From positions 148,418 to 212,417 of the forward strand of contig DAYM01000006.1 in NCBI GenBank assembly GCA_002506905.1: a stretch of DNA of 64,000 bases, read 5' to 3'. Position 1 is the stretch's first letter, and every line of letters starts with the position of its first letter. The stretch is from Methanomassiliicoccaceae archaeon UBA328 (GTDB taxonomy: Archaea; Thermoplasmatota; Thermoplasmata; Methanomassiliicoccales; Methanomethylophilaceae). Both the position numbers and the translations under genes were made by a program. Shown here in pieces: positions 43,871 to 52,544 of this stretch. The notes below the pieces were generated by a model. The model was not told the origin of the DNA. It made no database searches and saw only the letters and a list, made by a program, of their open reading frames with translations.

Positions 43871-44910
43871 ATTAGACCTCCGAATAATCCGCCCAAGATG
43901 CCTTCGAAGAAGACCTGGACGTGAACTCCTATCATCGCGTACAGAGGCAGCATGATCAGGAGTATGAAAATGATAGATGTGAGCTCGACCAGATGGTAGC
44001 AGCGTGTGATGTCGTCGACCGTGGGCAGATGCCCCGTTCCCATCACGTAGACGCCTTTCTTCTCCATCGAGATCTCCAAAGCGGCCGCGCACGCGGTCAT
44101 CGGATATCCGCTGTTGGGACTGGGCGTCTTGGTGTGTTCGTTCTTTGCGGCCTCCGTTATCGACGGATGGTCCCCGAACCTCATGATCTTGGCCGCCAGG
44201 ACGACGAAGTAAGGCGATACCCTGGCCGTCAGGAATCCGAGGACGTCGTCGAACTTTGCAGGGAAGAATCCCAGATTTCCGTATTTCTCGTTGAGATATC
44301 CCCACATCGCATCCATGAGATTTGCGCATCTGAACATTATCGCTCCCGGAAGACCGAGGAGTCCGCCGTAGAATGTGGGGGACATAACGCTGTCCACAAG
44401 GTTCTCGGCGATGGTTTCGCAGCATGACGATGCTATGTGTTCCGCATCCATCCCTTCGGTGTTGCGGCTTACGATCATCTGGACCTTGACCGCGGCATCC
44501 TCGACCTTCCCGCTGCGCAGATCGTCCTGTATCGGCCTGCAGTGTTTCCTGAACGAGAACACCGCGAATGTGACCTTCATGAACAGACCGGTGAGAAGTA
44601 TCCAGACGATCTCGGCCAATGATACCGATACCGTCCCGATATCGAAGGAGATATCCGTCTTCGCGACAAGCATGCACACGACGGTGATGAACGAAAGCGT
44701 GACGAACAGTATCAGCAGGAACATAGCCAGATAGGAAAGGAATCCCCATAATTTGGCAATGCGCCCCCTGTCGGTGATGTGCCTGTCGATCCAGCCCAGC
44801 ATCAGGCCCAGCCATCTCAGCGGATGGAACCTGTTCGGCAGTTCGCCGATGAAACGGTCGATGAGCAGTGCGACCAAGATCACAAAGACAGCATCGACCC
44901 AAAGTTCCAT
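43867..44910 (-). CDS. cbiB: Adenosylcobinamide-phosphate synthase CbiB
   Basis: Membrane enzyme condensing adenosylcobyric acid with aminopropanol phosphate (or threonine phosphate). 347 residues, helices at both ends; conserved RFHPLRWLGLMLGWID near the start, DSVMSPTFYGGLLGLPGAI, KFDDVLGFLTARVSPYF and the late DHPSITEAAKN, SPNSGYPMTACAAAL. One base after the cobD-type gene and overlapping cbiS. Confidence 0.95.
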   Translation of the reverse strand: MELWVDAVFVILVALLIDRFIGELPNRFHPLRWLGLMLGWIDRHITDRGRIAKLWGFLSYLAMFLLILFVTLSFITVVCMLVAKTDISFDIGTVSVSLAEIVWILLTGLFMKVTFAVFSFRKHCRPIQDDLRSGKVEDAAVKVQMIVSRNTEGMDAEHIASSCCETIAENLVDSVMSPTFYGGLLGLPGAIMFRCANLMDAMWGYLNEKYGNLGFFPAKFDDVLGFLTARVSPYFVVLAAKIMRFGDHPSITEAAKNEHTKTPSPNSGYPMTACAAALEISMEKKGVYVMGTGHLPTVDDITRCYHLVELTSIIFILLIMLPLYAMIGVHVQVFFEGILGGLFGGLI

Positions 44911-44911
44911 A

Positions 44912-46036
44912 TCAATGCCTCAGTTCTTTCAGCGTCTTTTCCACCGCCGCGACGAATCTGTCGTTGCGTTCACGGTCCTTCACGCTGTATCTCACGTACC
45001 ATTCGAAGGGAGTTCCGAAAGATTCGCAATCCCTTACCATAATGTTGCTGCGGAGCATATGCTCCTTGAATTCGGCACACCTGACCCCAAGCGGCCTTAA
45101 TGAATTGAAATAGAAGAACGAGTCGGAGACATTTCCGGCCGGGAAACCGATGTCGTTAAGCTGCTTGTTCATGACGGCCGATTCCTTTGCCATTATATCC
45201 GCCGCTTTGCGGACGTAGTCCATGCGTTCCCCGATAAGCACCTTGGCGACGTTCTGTTCTATCTGACCTACGTTCCAGGTCATACGGACCTTCTCCATCT
45301 GCTCGGTTATCGTATCCGACGCGAATCCGAATCCTATCCTTATCCCCGGGATCGCGAATGATTTCGTCAGGGAACCCGCGACGACCAGATTGTCGTATTT
45401 GTCGACAAGTCCGACACAGGATATGTCGTCATGGTCCGAGACCAATTCCAAAAGGGTCTCGTCCAGGAACACCAGCACTCCGGCGTCCGAACACTCTTTG
45501 ACGATGCTTTCGATCTTCTCCCTGGGCTCGATACGTCCGGTAGGATTGTTCGGATTGCATATGTACACTGCCCTGACACCGAAATCGATGGCATCCGTAA
45601 CAGCCTGCGGATCGATGCGGAAATCATCTTCCTCGGTGAGATCGTTCCATTTGATCTTGGCACCGACTATCCTGCACTGCTGGCCGTATTCCGCAAAGGA
45701 GGGTCTGTTGAGCAGGACGATATCTCCCGGGTTGAAGAACGTGTTAGGGAAGTTCCTGATGATATCAGAAGAACCGGAACCGATCATTATCTTCTCGGTG
45801 TCCACTCCGAACTCCTTCGAAATGACACTCTTGAGCTCGGAACATGAATCGTCCGGATAGTGGCCGATACCGTCTGTGGCAGAGAGAATGATGTCGTTGA
45901 TATCTTCGGGAGGACCGAACGGATTCAGATTGTGACTGTAATCTTCGACGTTTCCGAGTTTCCAGGCCTGTCCGCCGTGGATGGTCTTGGGAAGGTCCGC
46001 CAAAGCGTCCCTTGCCCTTATCGGTCTTTTTCCCAT
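44912..46036 (-). CDS. cobD: L-threonine-O-3-phosphate decarboxylase CobD
   Basis: PLP enzyme that makes aminopropanol phosphate for the cobamide side chain. 374 residues from ATG 46036 (MGKRPIRARDALADL): the next ATG upstream at 46111 adds a basic unrelated stretch and a TATATT box lies between them. Motifs: HGGQAWKLG, DYSHNLNPFGPP, YICNPNNPTG, FLDETLLELV and the Schiff-base lysine in VAGSLTKSFAIPGIRIG. A histidinol-phosphate aminotransferase role is less likely given the cbiB neighbour. Confidence 0.9.
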   Translation of the reverse strand: MGKRPIRARDALADLPKTIHGGQAWKLGNVEDYSHNLNPFGPPEDINDIILSATDGIGHYPDDSCSELKSVISKEFGVDTEKIMIGSGSSDIIRNFPNTFFNPGDIVLLNRPSFAEYGQQCRIVGAKIKWNDLTEEDDFRIDPQAVTDAIDFGVRAVYICNPNNPTGRIEPREKIESIVKECSDAGVLVFLDETLLELVSDHDDISCVGLVDKYDNLVVAGSLTKSFAIPGIRIGFGFASDTITEQMEKVRMTWNVGQIEQNVAKVLIGERMDYVRKAADIMAKESAVMNKQLNDIGFPAGNVSDSFFYFNSLRPLGVRCAEFKEHMLRSNIMVRDCESFGTPFEWYVRYSVKDRERNDRFVAAVEKTLKELRH

Positions 46037-46204
46037 ACTGTTCCCTGCCGAACGGGCGATACGATGTTTCAATATACATATCTTAGTACTATCTGACACG
46101 CAATTATGCATAATATGTCACACTGGATATAGTTGGATGTAACCGTGGCCTACCCCTCCAAAAGCATAACAAAGTAATTTAGGCAAAATCCTGATTCGGT
46201 CATC

Positions 46205-46693
46205 ATGGCAATACTCTCGGACAAGGATATTCTGGCCGGAATGGAATCCGGATACCTAGGTATCAGCGACTATCACGAAAGGGGACTGACCCCTAACGGC
46301 TACGACCTTCGCATAGCCGAGATCTCCGTCAGAGGGGATCCGGAGATCAAGAAGGAAGGCACCGTGAGGATCCCTCCGAGGACGATGTTCTACGTCTCCA
46401 CCATAGAGAGGGTCAGAATGCCCGTCGATTGCTGCGCCCAGCTCTGGATGAGGACCACCTGGATCAGAAAAGGATGCATCGGGGCATTCGGAAAGATCGA
46501 TGCGGGATTCGAAGGGACGCTTACCCTCGGAGCATACAACGCAACGGATGATGTTGTGGAAATTCCCATCGGCGAAAGGTTCTGCCAGATGATATTCGAA
46601 ACACTGACGACGGCATCCGATAAGGACTACTCCGTCAGAAGCGGACATTATCAGGGACAGACCGGGGTCACCCTGGAACCCAAGAAGAAGTGA
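46205..46693 (+). CDS. dcd: dCTP deaminase / dUTPase family protein
   Basis: 162 residues: GLTPNGYDLRI, PPRTMFYVSTIERV, LWMRTTWIRKGC and GKIDAGFEGTLTLG belong to the trimeric dCTP deaminase/dUTPase fold. The active-site serine-rich GRSS segment is replaced by MRTT, which leaves open whether it deaminates dCTP, hydrolyses dUTP, or both. Stop abuts the convergent trm5 stop. Confidence 0.85.
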   Translation: MAILSDKDILAGMESGYLGISDYHERGLTPNGYDLRIAEISVRGDPEIKKEGTVRIPPRTMFYVSTIERVRMPVDCCAQLWMRTTWIRKGCIGAFGKIDAGFEGTLTLGAYNATDDVVEIPIGERFCQMIFETLTTASDKDYSVRSGHYQGQTGVTLEPKKK

Positions 46694-47695
46694 TCAGTCC
46701 CGGACTATATCGAAGACGTAGACGCTCATCGTGGGCGAATATGTCTTCATCTCGGACACCCTGTCAATATGCATGCCCAGCCCGAGCTCTGCCATTTTCG
46801 GTCCGAGTCCGTCCCTGAACGATCCGAGTTCGGTGCGTTCCATGATCTTATGAAGATGGATCGTCGCTCCGGGCTTGGCCTTGGCGAGTGCGTCCGGAAG
46901 GAACTGCTCCGCCATCTGCGGAAGGTTCATGATTATACGGTCGGCATCCGGAAGGTCCTTCACCACTTCCCTTGCGTCCCCCGTCATTGGAACGAGATTA
47001 TCGATATGGTTGAGTTCCGCATTCCTTTTGGCGAAATGCTCGGCCTCCGGATTGAGGTCTATGGAATAGACGATCTTAGGTCTGGCACATTTGCAGATGA
47101 CCGTTCCGAAAGGTGCGACACCCGCAAACATGTCTATGATCGTCTCCCCGTCCCTTACCAGCGATGCAACCCTTGCCCTTTCCGTTGCCAATCTCGGATT
47201 GAAATAAACCTTGGCGGGATCGGTGAGCATGCGGACCCCGAACTCGCGATGGACAGTCTCCGAACTTCCCGTACCTGCGATCTGCTCGAGCTCCCTTATC
47301 CTGAAATCGCCTTTCACACCGGAATCCAGCATGACCGTGCGGATATTCGGGGTGGTCCTCATCAGAGCCTCTCCGATCTCGTGTTTGTACGGCAGAAGGT
47401 CATCTGTGAGTTTCAGAAGAAGGACGTCGCCTATGACGTCATGGGAATTGGGAAGTTCTTTCTTAAGATCATCCGGAATATCCAGAAGTTCCCTGTAATC
47501 TGTCTCGCGGTGCTCCTGGACCCTGAGTTCGGCATCGACCACGGGATAATCTCCGTACGATGCGGAAAGTATCGGTATCAGAAGGCAGTTACTGTCAGAT
47601 CTTATCCTGGAATCGAGGTCCAAAAGACCTTTCTCTCTGAGGACGGACCTTACGGCCTCCCCGTCCTTCTTGGGAACACGGATGCATCTGACCAT
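46694..47695 (-). CDS. trm5: tRNA (guanine37-N1)-methyltransferase Trm5
   Basis: 333 residues. N-terminal D1/D2 domains then the AdoMet domain: VYFNPRLATERARV, MFAGVAPFGTVI, YSIDLNPEAEHFAKRN and the IIMNLPQM catalytic loop. Makes m1G37, which keeps the reading frame. Fifteen bases downstream of the dph5 stop, the two likely cotranscribed. Confidence 0.95.
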   Translation of the reverse strand: MVRCIRVPKKDGEAVRSVLREKGLLDLDSRIRSDSNCLLIPILSASYGDYPVVDAELRVQEHRETDYRELLDIPDDLKKELPNSHDVIGDVLLLKLTDDLLPYKHEIGEALMRTTPNIRTVMLDSGVKGDFRIRELEQIAGTGSSETVHREFGVRMLTDPAKVYFNPRLATERARVASLVRDGETIIDMFAGVAPFGTVICKCARPKIVYSIDLNPEAEHFAKRNAELNHIDNLVPMTGDAREVVKDLPDADRIIMNLPQMAEQFLPDALAKAKPGATIHLHKIMERTELGSFRDGLGPKMAELGLGMHIDRVSEMKTYSPTMSVYVFDIVRD

Positions 47696-47709
47696 TTACA
47701 TCCCCGGGA

Positions 47710-48510
47710 TCATTCGTCATCCTGGATGATCTCTTTGGGAGCTCCGGCGAAGTCTACGAGCGCGTAGGCTTCCATGAAGTGGAGCTTTCCGGGAAGTACC
47801 AGTGTGTGGAGCGGCGTACCGAGGTCCATCTTAAGAAGGTCCTGAGGATAGCCTGCGAAGACCTTCTCGTTCTCGGAACCTACCTGACATGCGACGCATA
47901 TGAGGGTCTTGTCGGTGATGAGACCTTCCTGCCATTTCTTCTCGCCTTCGATCAGCCATTCGATGGCTTCGTAGGCCGTCATGTATCTGAGCTCGTCGGC
48001 ACGGATGTCCAGAAGGATCATCGTGTGAAGTCCCCTGTCGTAATTCTCCTTGATATGGTCGTAGGGGGACTTGGGCTGGTAGTCCATCTCCAGAAAAGGA
48101 AGCGTGACCGTCCTTCCGAACTTGTAGGGCTGAAGACCGAGGGATGTGGGACATGCTCCGAAAATGGAGACTCCGTGGAACACCCTGACCGGGATGCCCT
48201 CCTCTGCGGCCTGTATCCTGAGGTCCACATGGGTGGTCGCAAGCATCGTATCGCCTGCGGTGACAAAACCTACTCTCATCTTCTTCGCATCGGCGATTAT
48301 GTCCTCGGACTCCTCGACCTGCGATCTGTAGACTACGGCGATCTCCTTTCCCAAGACCTCTTCGAGTTTCTTCACGTCTGCGCCGATGAGGGTAGATGTG
48401 TAGAATTCGGCATAAATCTTGTCGCACTCTTTGAGCGCGTTGAGTGCCTTTACGGTCATTCCGTCGGTACCGGATAGTCCCAATCCTGCGAAGATAAGTT
48501 CGGATGTCAT
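47710..48510 (-). CDS. dph5: Diphthine synthase
   Basis: AdoMet-dependent tri/tetramethylation of the EF2 diphthamide precursor. 266 residues from TSELIFAGLGLSG; SAM-fold motifs FVTAGDTMLATTH, HGVSIFGACPTSLGLQPYKFG, and ILLDIRADE. Two tandem ATGs (48513, 48510) are possible starts. Confidence 0.94.
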   Translation of the reverse strand: MTSELIFAGLGLSGTDGMTVKALNALKECDKIYAEFYTSTLIGADVKKLEEVLGKEIAVVYRSQVEESEDIIADAKKMRVGFVTAGDTMLATTHVDLRIQAAEEGIPVRVFHGVSIFGACPTSLGLQPYKFGRTVTLPFLEMDYQPKSPYDHIKENYDRGLHTMILLDIRADELRYMTAYEAIEWLIEGEKKWQEGLITDKTLICVACQVGSENEKVFAGYPQDLLKMDLGTPLHTLVLPGKLHFMEAYALVDFAGAPKEIIQDDE

Positions 48511-48574
48511 CATCGCAGCATCGGTATCATCCAATTAAATCATTCGGTATAGAATAATGGTTAAGGGGGTTTAA

Positions 48575-48597
48575 GGTCCGGGAGGGTCTCCCGGACC
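48575..48597 (-). terminator. Terminator after the acyl-CoA synthetase gene
   Basis: GGTCCGGGAG-GGT-CTCCCGGACC, a perfect 10-bp stem with a 3-base loop, nine bases after the stop; on the minus strand followed by TTAAACCCCCTTAACC. Confidence 0.75.
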
Positions 48598-48605
48598 GCT
48601 GAACA

Positions 48606-50702
48606 TCACTGGTTCAGGGTAACGAGGGCGTCGACTGCCCAGCAGCCGCAGCCTTCCTTGCCGACGATGACGGGGTTGATCTCGAGTTCGTGGATCTCGG
48701 GGTTCTCCTCGGCCACGACGACCAGCCTCTTGATCATGTCCTTCATGGCGTCGATATCCGCCACGGGCATTCCCCTGGCACCGGACATCAGCCTGTACGC
48801 CTTTGTGGACGTGATCATATCGTCGAGCTGTTCCTCGGACATGGGGACGTGCACCTGTGCGATCTCCCTGAGAATCTCGACATAGATACCGCCGAGTCCG
48901 AAGGACACGACAGGTCCGAACTGGGGATCGCGGATCATGGACAGGATGACCTCCTGACCGAATACCATCTGCTGGATGGAAACACCCTCGAGCTTTGCCG
49001 TGGGCTTTGCCTTCTTACAGTTGTTCATGATCTTCTCGTATGCTTCCCTTGCCTCTTCGGGTGTCTCGACGCCGACGACGACTCCGCCGATATCGGTCTT
49101 GTGTGCGATATCGGGGGACAGGATCTTCATAACGACGGGATATCCGATCCTGTTGCACTCTTTGACCGCTTCATCGGCGCTCTTGACGGTCGCCTCACCG
49201 GGTGTGGGCATTCCGTACGCCTTGAAGATCTTCTTACCCTCGGCCTCGGACATTCCGTGCCTACCCTCTGCGAGGGCCTTGTCGATGATCTCCTTCGTCT
49301 TTGCCCTGGCGCCTTTGACGTCGGGTGTGATGAGGGCGGTCTTCTTCTGCTCCTCCCTGAGTGTATATTTTCTGAGGATGGACAGCGCACGTACCGCTCT
49401 GTCAGGTGTGGGGTAGCAGGGGATCTTTCCTTCCCTGAGGATCTTGTTTGCGGCCTCACACTTCACACCGCCTGCGAAACAGCATGTGGTGGGTATGGGG
49501 ATGTCGTCCCTCATCTCTACGATGATCTTTGCGACACTTACCAGGTCGGCTGTGTCGAGAGGCGATCCCATGATGACGAGTCCGCCTACCGACGGATCCT
49601 TGATGGCAGCGTTGATGGCTCCCCTGAAATACTCGGGTTTTGCATCTCCCCTGATGTCGATCGGGTTCGTGATACCTGCGACGGTGGGAACTGCCGCTTT
49701 GATCTCCGCGATGGTCTCGGGCGTGAGTTTTGCCGCCTCGATGTAAGGTGCATCGAATGCCGCGTCCGCAGACATGACACCGAGTCCGCCTGCGTTCGTG
49801 ATGATCGCAATACCGTTCTTCCTCATGGGGCTGCATGTGCTGAACACCATGAGTGCGTCATAGAACTCATCCATGTCGAATGCTCTGTGGATGTTGAGCT
49901 TCTTGAAGATGACATTGTTGACCGCATCGGAACCTGCGAGGGAACCTGTGTGCGAGGATGCCGCTTTGGATCCCGCCTCGGTCTTTCCGGATTTGAATAC
50001 CACGATGGGCTTTCTCTTGGGCATTTCTTCGACTGCCTTGATGAACTGGTCTCCCCTGGAGATTCCCTCGAGGTACATTCCGATGACCTTTGTGTTGGGG
50101 TCATCCGAGATCTCGGGGATGATATCTGCCTCGTCCAGGTCGCATTTGTTTCCGAAGGTGATGAACTTTGAAAGTCCGATACCGTTCGCGCATGCCCAGT
50201 CCAGAATGGATGAACCTACGGCTCCCGACTGGGAGAAGATTGTCATGTTCCCTTTCGGAGGGAGGAGGTGCGAGAATGTCGCATTGACGCCTGCCTCGAC
50301 GTTCATGAGTCCGAAACAGTTGGGTCCGAGGATCCTGACGCCGGATTCTTTGGCAACCTTCTTGAGTTCCTCTTCCATCTTTGCGCCTTCGGGGCTGTCC
50401 TCTTTGAATCCTGCTGTGAGAATGGAGGCCAGCTTGATGCCTGCCTGACCGAGTTCTTTCACGGTCTGGATGACGAATGTGTTCTTGACGGCAACTACTG
50501 CCAGGTCGACCGGCTGTTTGATATCAAGGACAGAGGCGTATGCCTTGTATCCCTGAATCTCTCCGCCTTTGGGGTTCACAGGGTAGAGTATTCCTTTGAA
50601 CCCTGCGTCGATCATGTTCTTAACGAGCATTCCGCCCAGTTTGTTTACGTCCGATGATGCGCCGATAATGGCCACCGATTCGGGTGCGAAGAAGTTCTTC
50701 AT
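48606..50702 (-). CDS. ADP-forming acyl-CoA synthetase (acetyl-CoA synthetase type, alpha-beta fusion)
   Basis: Makes ATP from an acyl-CoA plus ADP and phosphate, or the reverse. 698 residues. CoA-binding domain at 1-130 (IIGASSDVNKLGG), succinyl-CoA ligase-like domain with the phospho-histidine H251 in SSHTGSLAGSDA, then an ATP-grasp beta part with PVVMKILSPDIAHKTDIGG and the second histidine there. Typical of Thermoplasmata and methanogens. Could serve acetate, propionate or aryl acids. A GTTTATAAG box about 30 bases upstream suggests a leaderless mRNA. Confidence 0.92.
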   Translation of the reverse strand: MKNFFAPESVAIIGASSDVNKLGGMLVKNMIDAGFKGILYPVNPKGGEIQGYKAYASVLDIKQPVDLAVVAVKNTFVIQTVKELGQAGIKLASILTAGFKEDSPEGAKMEEELKKVAKESGVRILGPNCFGLMNVEAGVNATFSHLLPPKGNMTIFSQSGAVGSSILDWACANGIGLSKFITFGNKCDLDEADIIPEISDDPNTKVIGMYLEGISRGDQFIKAVEEMPKRKPIVVFKSGKTEAGSKAASSHTGSLAGSDAVNNVIFKKLNIHRAFDMDEFYDALMVFSTCSPMRKNGIAIITNAGGLGVMSADAAFDAPYIEAAKLTPETIAEIKAAVPTVAGITNPIDIRGDAKPEYFRGAINAAIKDPSVGGLVIMGSPLDTADLVSVAKIIVEMRDDIPIPTTCCFAGGVKCEAANKILREGKIPCYPTPDRAVRALSILRKYTLREEQKKTALITPDVKGARAKTKEIIDKALAEGRHGMSEAEGKKIFKAYGMPTPGEATVKSADEAVKECNRIGYPVVMKILSPDIAHKTDIGGVVVGVETPEEAREAYEKIMNNCKKAKPTAKLEGVSIQQMVFGQEVILSMIRDPQFGPVVSFGLGGIYVEILREIAQVHVPMSEEQLDDMITSTKAYRLMSGARGMPVADIDAMKDMIKRLVVVAEENPEIHELEINPVIVGKEGCGCWAVDALVTLNQ

Positions 50703-50759
50703 AAAAGAGGGGAATGAAAATATCTCTTATAAACTTAACCGATGTTCGTGCGGGGTTTT

Positions 50760-50905
50760 AGCGTTAATCGTAAAAATAGCTACGAATATCGTTTTTTATT
50801 CGAATTTGATAACGAAATTCGATAAATTTCGACAAAAAATAGATTATTTTTCGCTATATAGCAATTTACGACGTTTAATTACGTCAATTGACGAATAAAA
50901 TTCAT
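50760..50905. other. AT-rich spacer with imperfect TTCGAA-type repeats
   Basis: About 75% A+T in an otherwise balanced genome. Contains repeated short motifs ACGAATATCG, ATTCGAATTT, CGAAATTCGATAAATTTCG and ATTACGTCAATTGACG. No open frame of note and no match to a known origin. It separates the acyl-CoA synthetase promoter from the RNA-like block. Confidence 0.5.
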
Positions 50906-50909
50906 AGAT

Positions 50910-50928
50910 ACATACCTTTTAAGTATGT
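50910..50928 (+). promoter_or_regulatory. Inverted repeat with central TTTTAA, promoter of the RNA-like block
   Basis: ACATAC-CTTTTAA-GTATGT: perfect 6-base arms around a TATA-like core. Transcription on the plus strand would begin near 50943-50947, where the GC-rich block starts. Because it is symmetric, it could be an operator too. Confidence 0.45.
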
Positions 50929-50942
50929 AATTCCAATAATAC

Positions 50943-51186
50943 TCTGCCGAAGCGGCCGAGGGGCGCGATCAATGAACGCCATAGGCACGCAGCGGCGTAC
51001 AGCGATCCTATCCCTATTCATTTAGGGCTCTTGCGGTAGCAGCGATGAGTCATCGTAGCCATGACCGGAAGCCAACGTAGGGTCCGACAAATACTCCCGG
51101 CGTAAGTCAGTGCTTCGAGGCCGATGTCATCATCGGACGATGATAAAGTGTGTTAACGCCCGGGAAACAATACTTCTCCCGGGCGC
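50943..51186 (+). ncRNA. Putative structured non-coding RNA of unknown family
   Basis: A GC-rich block between AT-rich flanks, without a usable reading frame, rich in perfect stems: CCCTA-TTCATT-TAGGG (51012-51027), CGAT-GAGTC-ATCG (51043-51055), CCGATG-TCAT-CATCGG (51121-51136), and a closing CGCCCGGG-N13-CCCGGGCG (51157-51185) that may be the terminator. I checked by eye for hallmarks of SRP RNA, RNase P RNA, 5S and tRNA and found none complete. Strand is chosen from the upstream promoter element. It may be a lineage-specific RNA or a divergent RNase P or SRP RNA. Confidence 0.5.
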
Positions 51187-51273
51187 CGGAAACAATGATC
51201 TTGTTATTCTTTCTCGGTCTCCGTTATCGCCTCCTTTTCTTTGTTCTCGGGTGCATCCCATCCCTTCCGTTCC

Positions 51274-51966
51274 TCAGATGATCGCGTAGAGTTTGTCTAT
51301 CCAGCTCTCCGCGTCCTTCTGCCTCGGGAACTTGGCCTCTATTGCCGCCAGGTCCGTGCTGTGTCCGTCGCCGGACGGATCGAATCCGACGATTATGTGG
51401 CAAAGCTCATGATAGAGGCAGTAGTCCAGAACATAATCCGGGATCATGTCGCTGTCCAAAATACTGGACATGGTGATGGATTTCATAAGGACCGAACAGC
51501 TTCCGACCTTCTTGGACGAATCCTTGGTCCATGACAGTTTGATGACGGGGTCGTTCTCTATCAGGCCCATATCGATGAGTCTTCTGTAGGAGTCGTTCAG
51601 ATCCTTGAACTTCCCGACGGGCGACCTTGTCGTATTCCTTGTCCTTCTGATGTATGTGGCCTGCTTGTTCTCGGCGAATTCCGGGGCCGTGACCCAATCG
51701 CACATCTCCTGGGAGTAATCCTCGGTCCCCGTGCCCATGATCCTCGAGAACAGAGATCTGCAAAGACCTCTCAGAACACCTTCGGGGGCGTCCTCGAGAT
51801 AATCGGACACTTTGAAGTCTGCCCACTTGTAGGTTCTCTGCCAGCGGACCTTGAATTCCTTGAAGGCCATGAACTCTGCCTGGACCTTGTCGAATCCGTA
51901 TTCTTTTCCAACCTCTGCGAAGATATTATTCAATTGCTCTTCTGATACCATATTGTCTTTCTCCAA
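51274..51966 (-). CDS. Small zinc metalloprotease-like protein (HExxH)
   Basis: 230 residues. Near residue 190 is LYHELCHIIVGF followed by GDGHSTDLAAIEAKFP, an HExxH zinc site with a downstream His/Glu as in SprT-like and minigluzincin proteins. N-terminal part is helical and unassigned. Soluble, no signal peptide. Start at Met1 or Met6. Just past the stop, the next frame reads EERKGWDAPENKEKEAITE, which may be a lost acidic tail. Confidence 0.75.
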   Translation of the reverse strand: MEKDNMVSEEQLNNIFAEVGKEYGFDKVQAEFMAFKEFKVRWQRTYKWADFKVSDYLEDAPEGVLRGLCRSLFSRIMGTGTEDYSQEMCDWVTAPEFAENKQATYIRRTRNTTRSPVGKFKDLNDSYRRLIDMGLIENDPVIKLSWTKDSSKKVGSCSVLMKSITMSSILDSDMIPDYVLDYCLYHELCHIIVGFDPSGDGHSTDLAAIEAKFPRQKDAESWIDKLYAII

Positions 51967-52086
51967 ACGACGTCTTTGTCGTATGGATAATTGACCTGTT
52001 TTTCGGACCTATTAATACGGACAGCTACAGTTAGTGTAGATTCTGCAACAATCAGCCTTTTACGCTGTTCATCAGATATCTTCTGT

Positions 52087-52479
52087 ATGGAAGATAAGAA
52101 GAACGACCGCGAGATCGCCGACAAGATCCTCAGGTCCATCGAAGAGGCGTACGGCTTCGTACCTACTGTGAACAGGATAATGTCGGAACGTCCGGACATC
52201 TTCGTGCCCGCAGTGAATTTCAGCAAATCGATATTGGAGAATCCGAATTCCGCCTTCGACGCAAAGACCAGGAACCTCCTGGCGATATCCGCGGCATCCG
52301 CTTTGGGATCGCCGTACTGTCTGGAGGTCCAGATGCAGCATGCCAAGGACAACGGCGCATCGAGGGAAGAGGTCATGGAGGCCCTTCTGATAGGTTCCTA
52401 CATGTCGATGTCCCGTTCCCAATCGATCGCGCTTCGCAAGTACGAAGAGAAATACGGTCCCGCGGACCGGACCGAATGA
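52087..52479 (+). CDS. Carboxymuconolactone decarboxylase/AhpD family protein
   Basis: 130 residues. Residues 50-100 match the CMD domain (LLAISAASALGSPYCLEVQMQHA), with a single Cys and a downstream His; the second redox Cys of AhpD proteins (C-x2-C) is replaced, so disulfide reductase activity is doubtful. ATG 52087 chosen because upstream sequence is promoter-like. Divergent from the metalloprotease gene. Confidence 0.8.
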   Translation: MEDKKNDREIADKILRSIEEAYGFVPTVNRIMSERPDIFVPAVNFSKSILENPNSAFDAKTRNLLAISAASALGSPYCLEVQMQHAKDNGASREEVMEALLIGSYMSMSRSQSIALRKYEEKYGPADRTE

Positions 52480-52499
52480 CGAAATTAACAAAGTGACTT

Positions 52500-52516
52500 G
52501 GAAGATACTATCTTCC
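52500..52516. promoter_or_regulatory. Perfect palindrome adjoining the TATA box of the IscA-like gene
   Basis: GGAAGATA-C-TATCTTCC, 8-base arms around one base, directly followed by TTATATAG at 52517-52524; the ATG at 52545 is 25 bases from the TATA centre. It covers the BRE position, so a bound protein would block TFB. It could also serve as the end of the preceding gene. Confidence 0.55.
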
Positions 52517-52544
52517 TTATATAGTTACAAAATATCCCTAATCC

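Noticed and set aside
44912..46036. Histidinol-phosphate aminotransferase (hisC)
   Set aside because: The fold is shared, but the gene is one base from cbiB and within the cobamide operon, so CobD is the better call; activity is not proven by sequence.
50760..50905. Replication origin
   Set aside because: AT-rich with short repeats, but no Orc1/Cdc6 gene or recognisable origin recognition boxes nearby.
50943..51186. Assigning the structured block to SRP RNA or RNase P RNA
   Set aside because: The GGAAG found here lacks the CC-GGAA-GG-AGCA helix 8 context, and no GAGGAAAGUCC-type segment pairs at a proper distance with the weak P4-like strand. Left as unknown.
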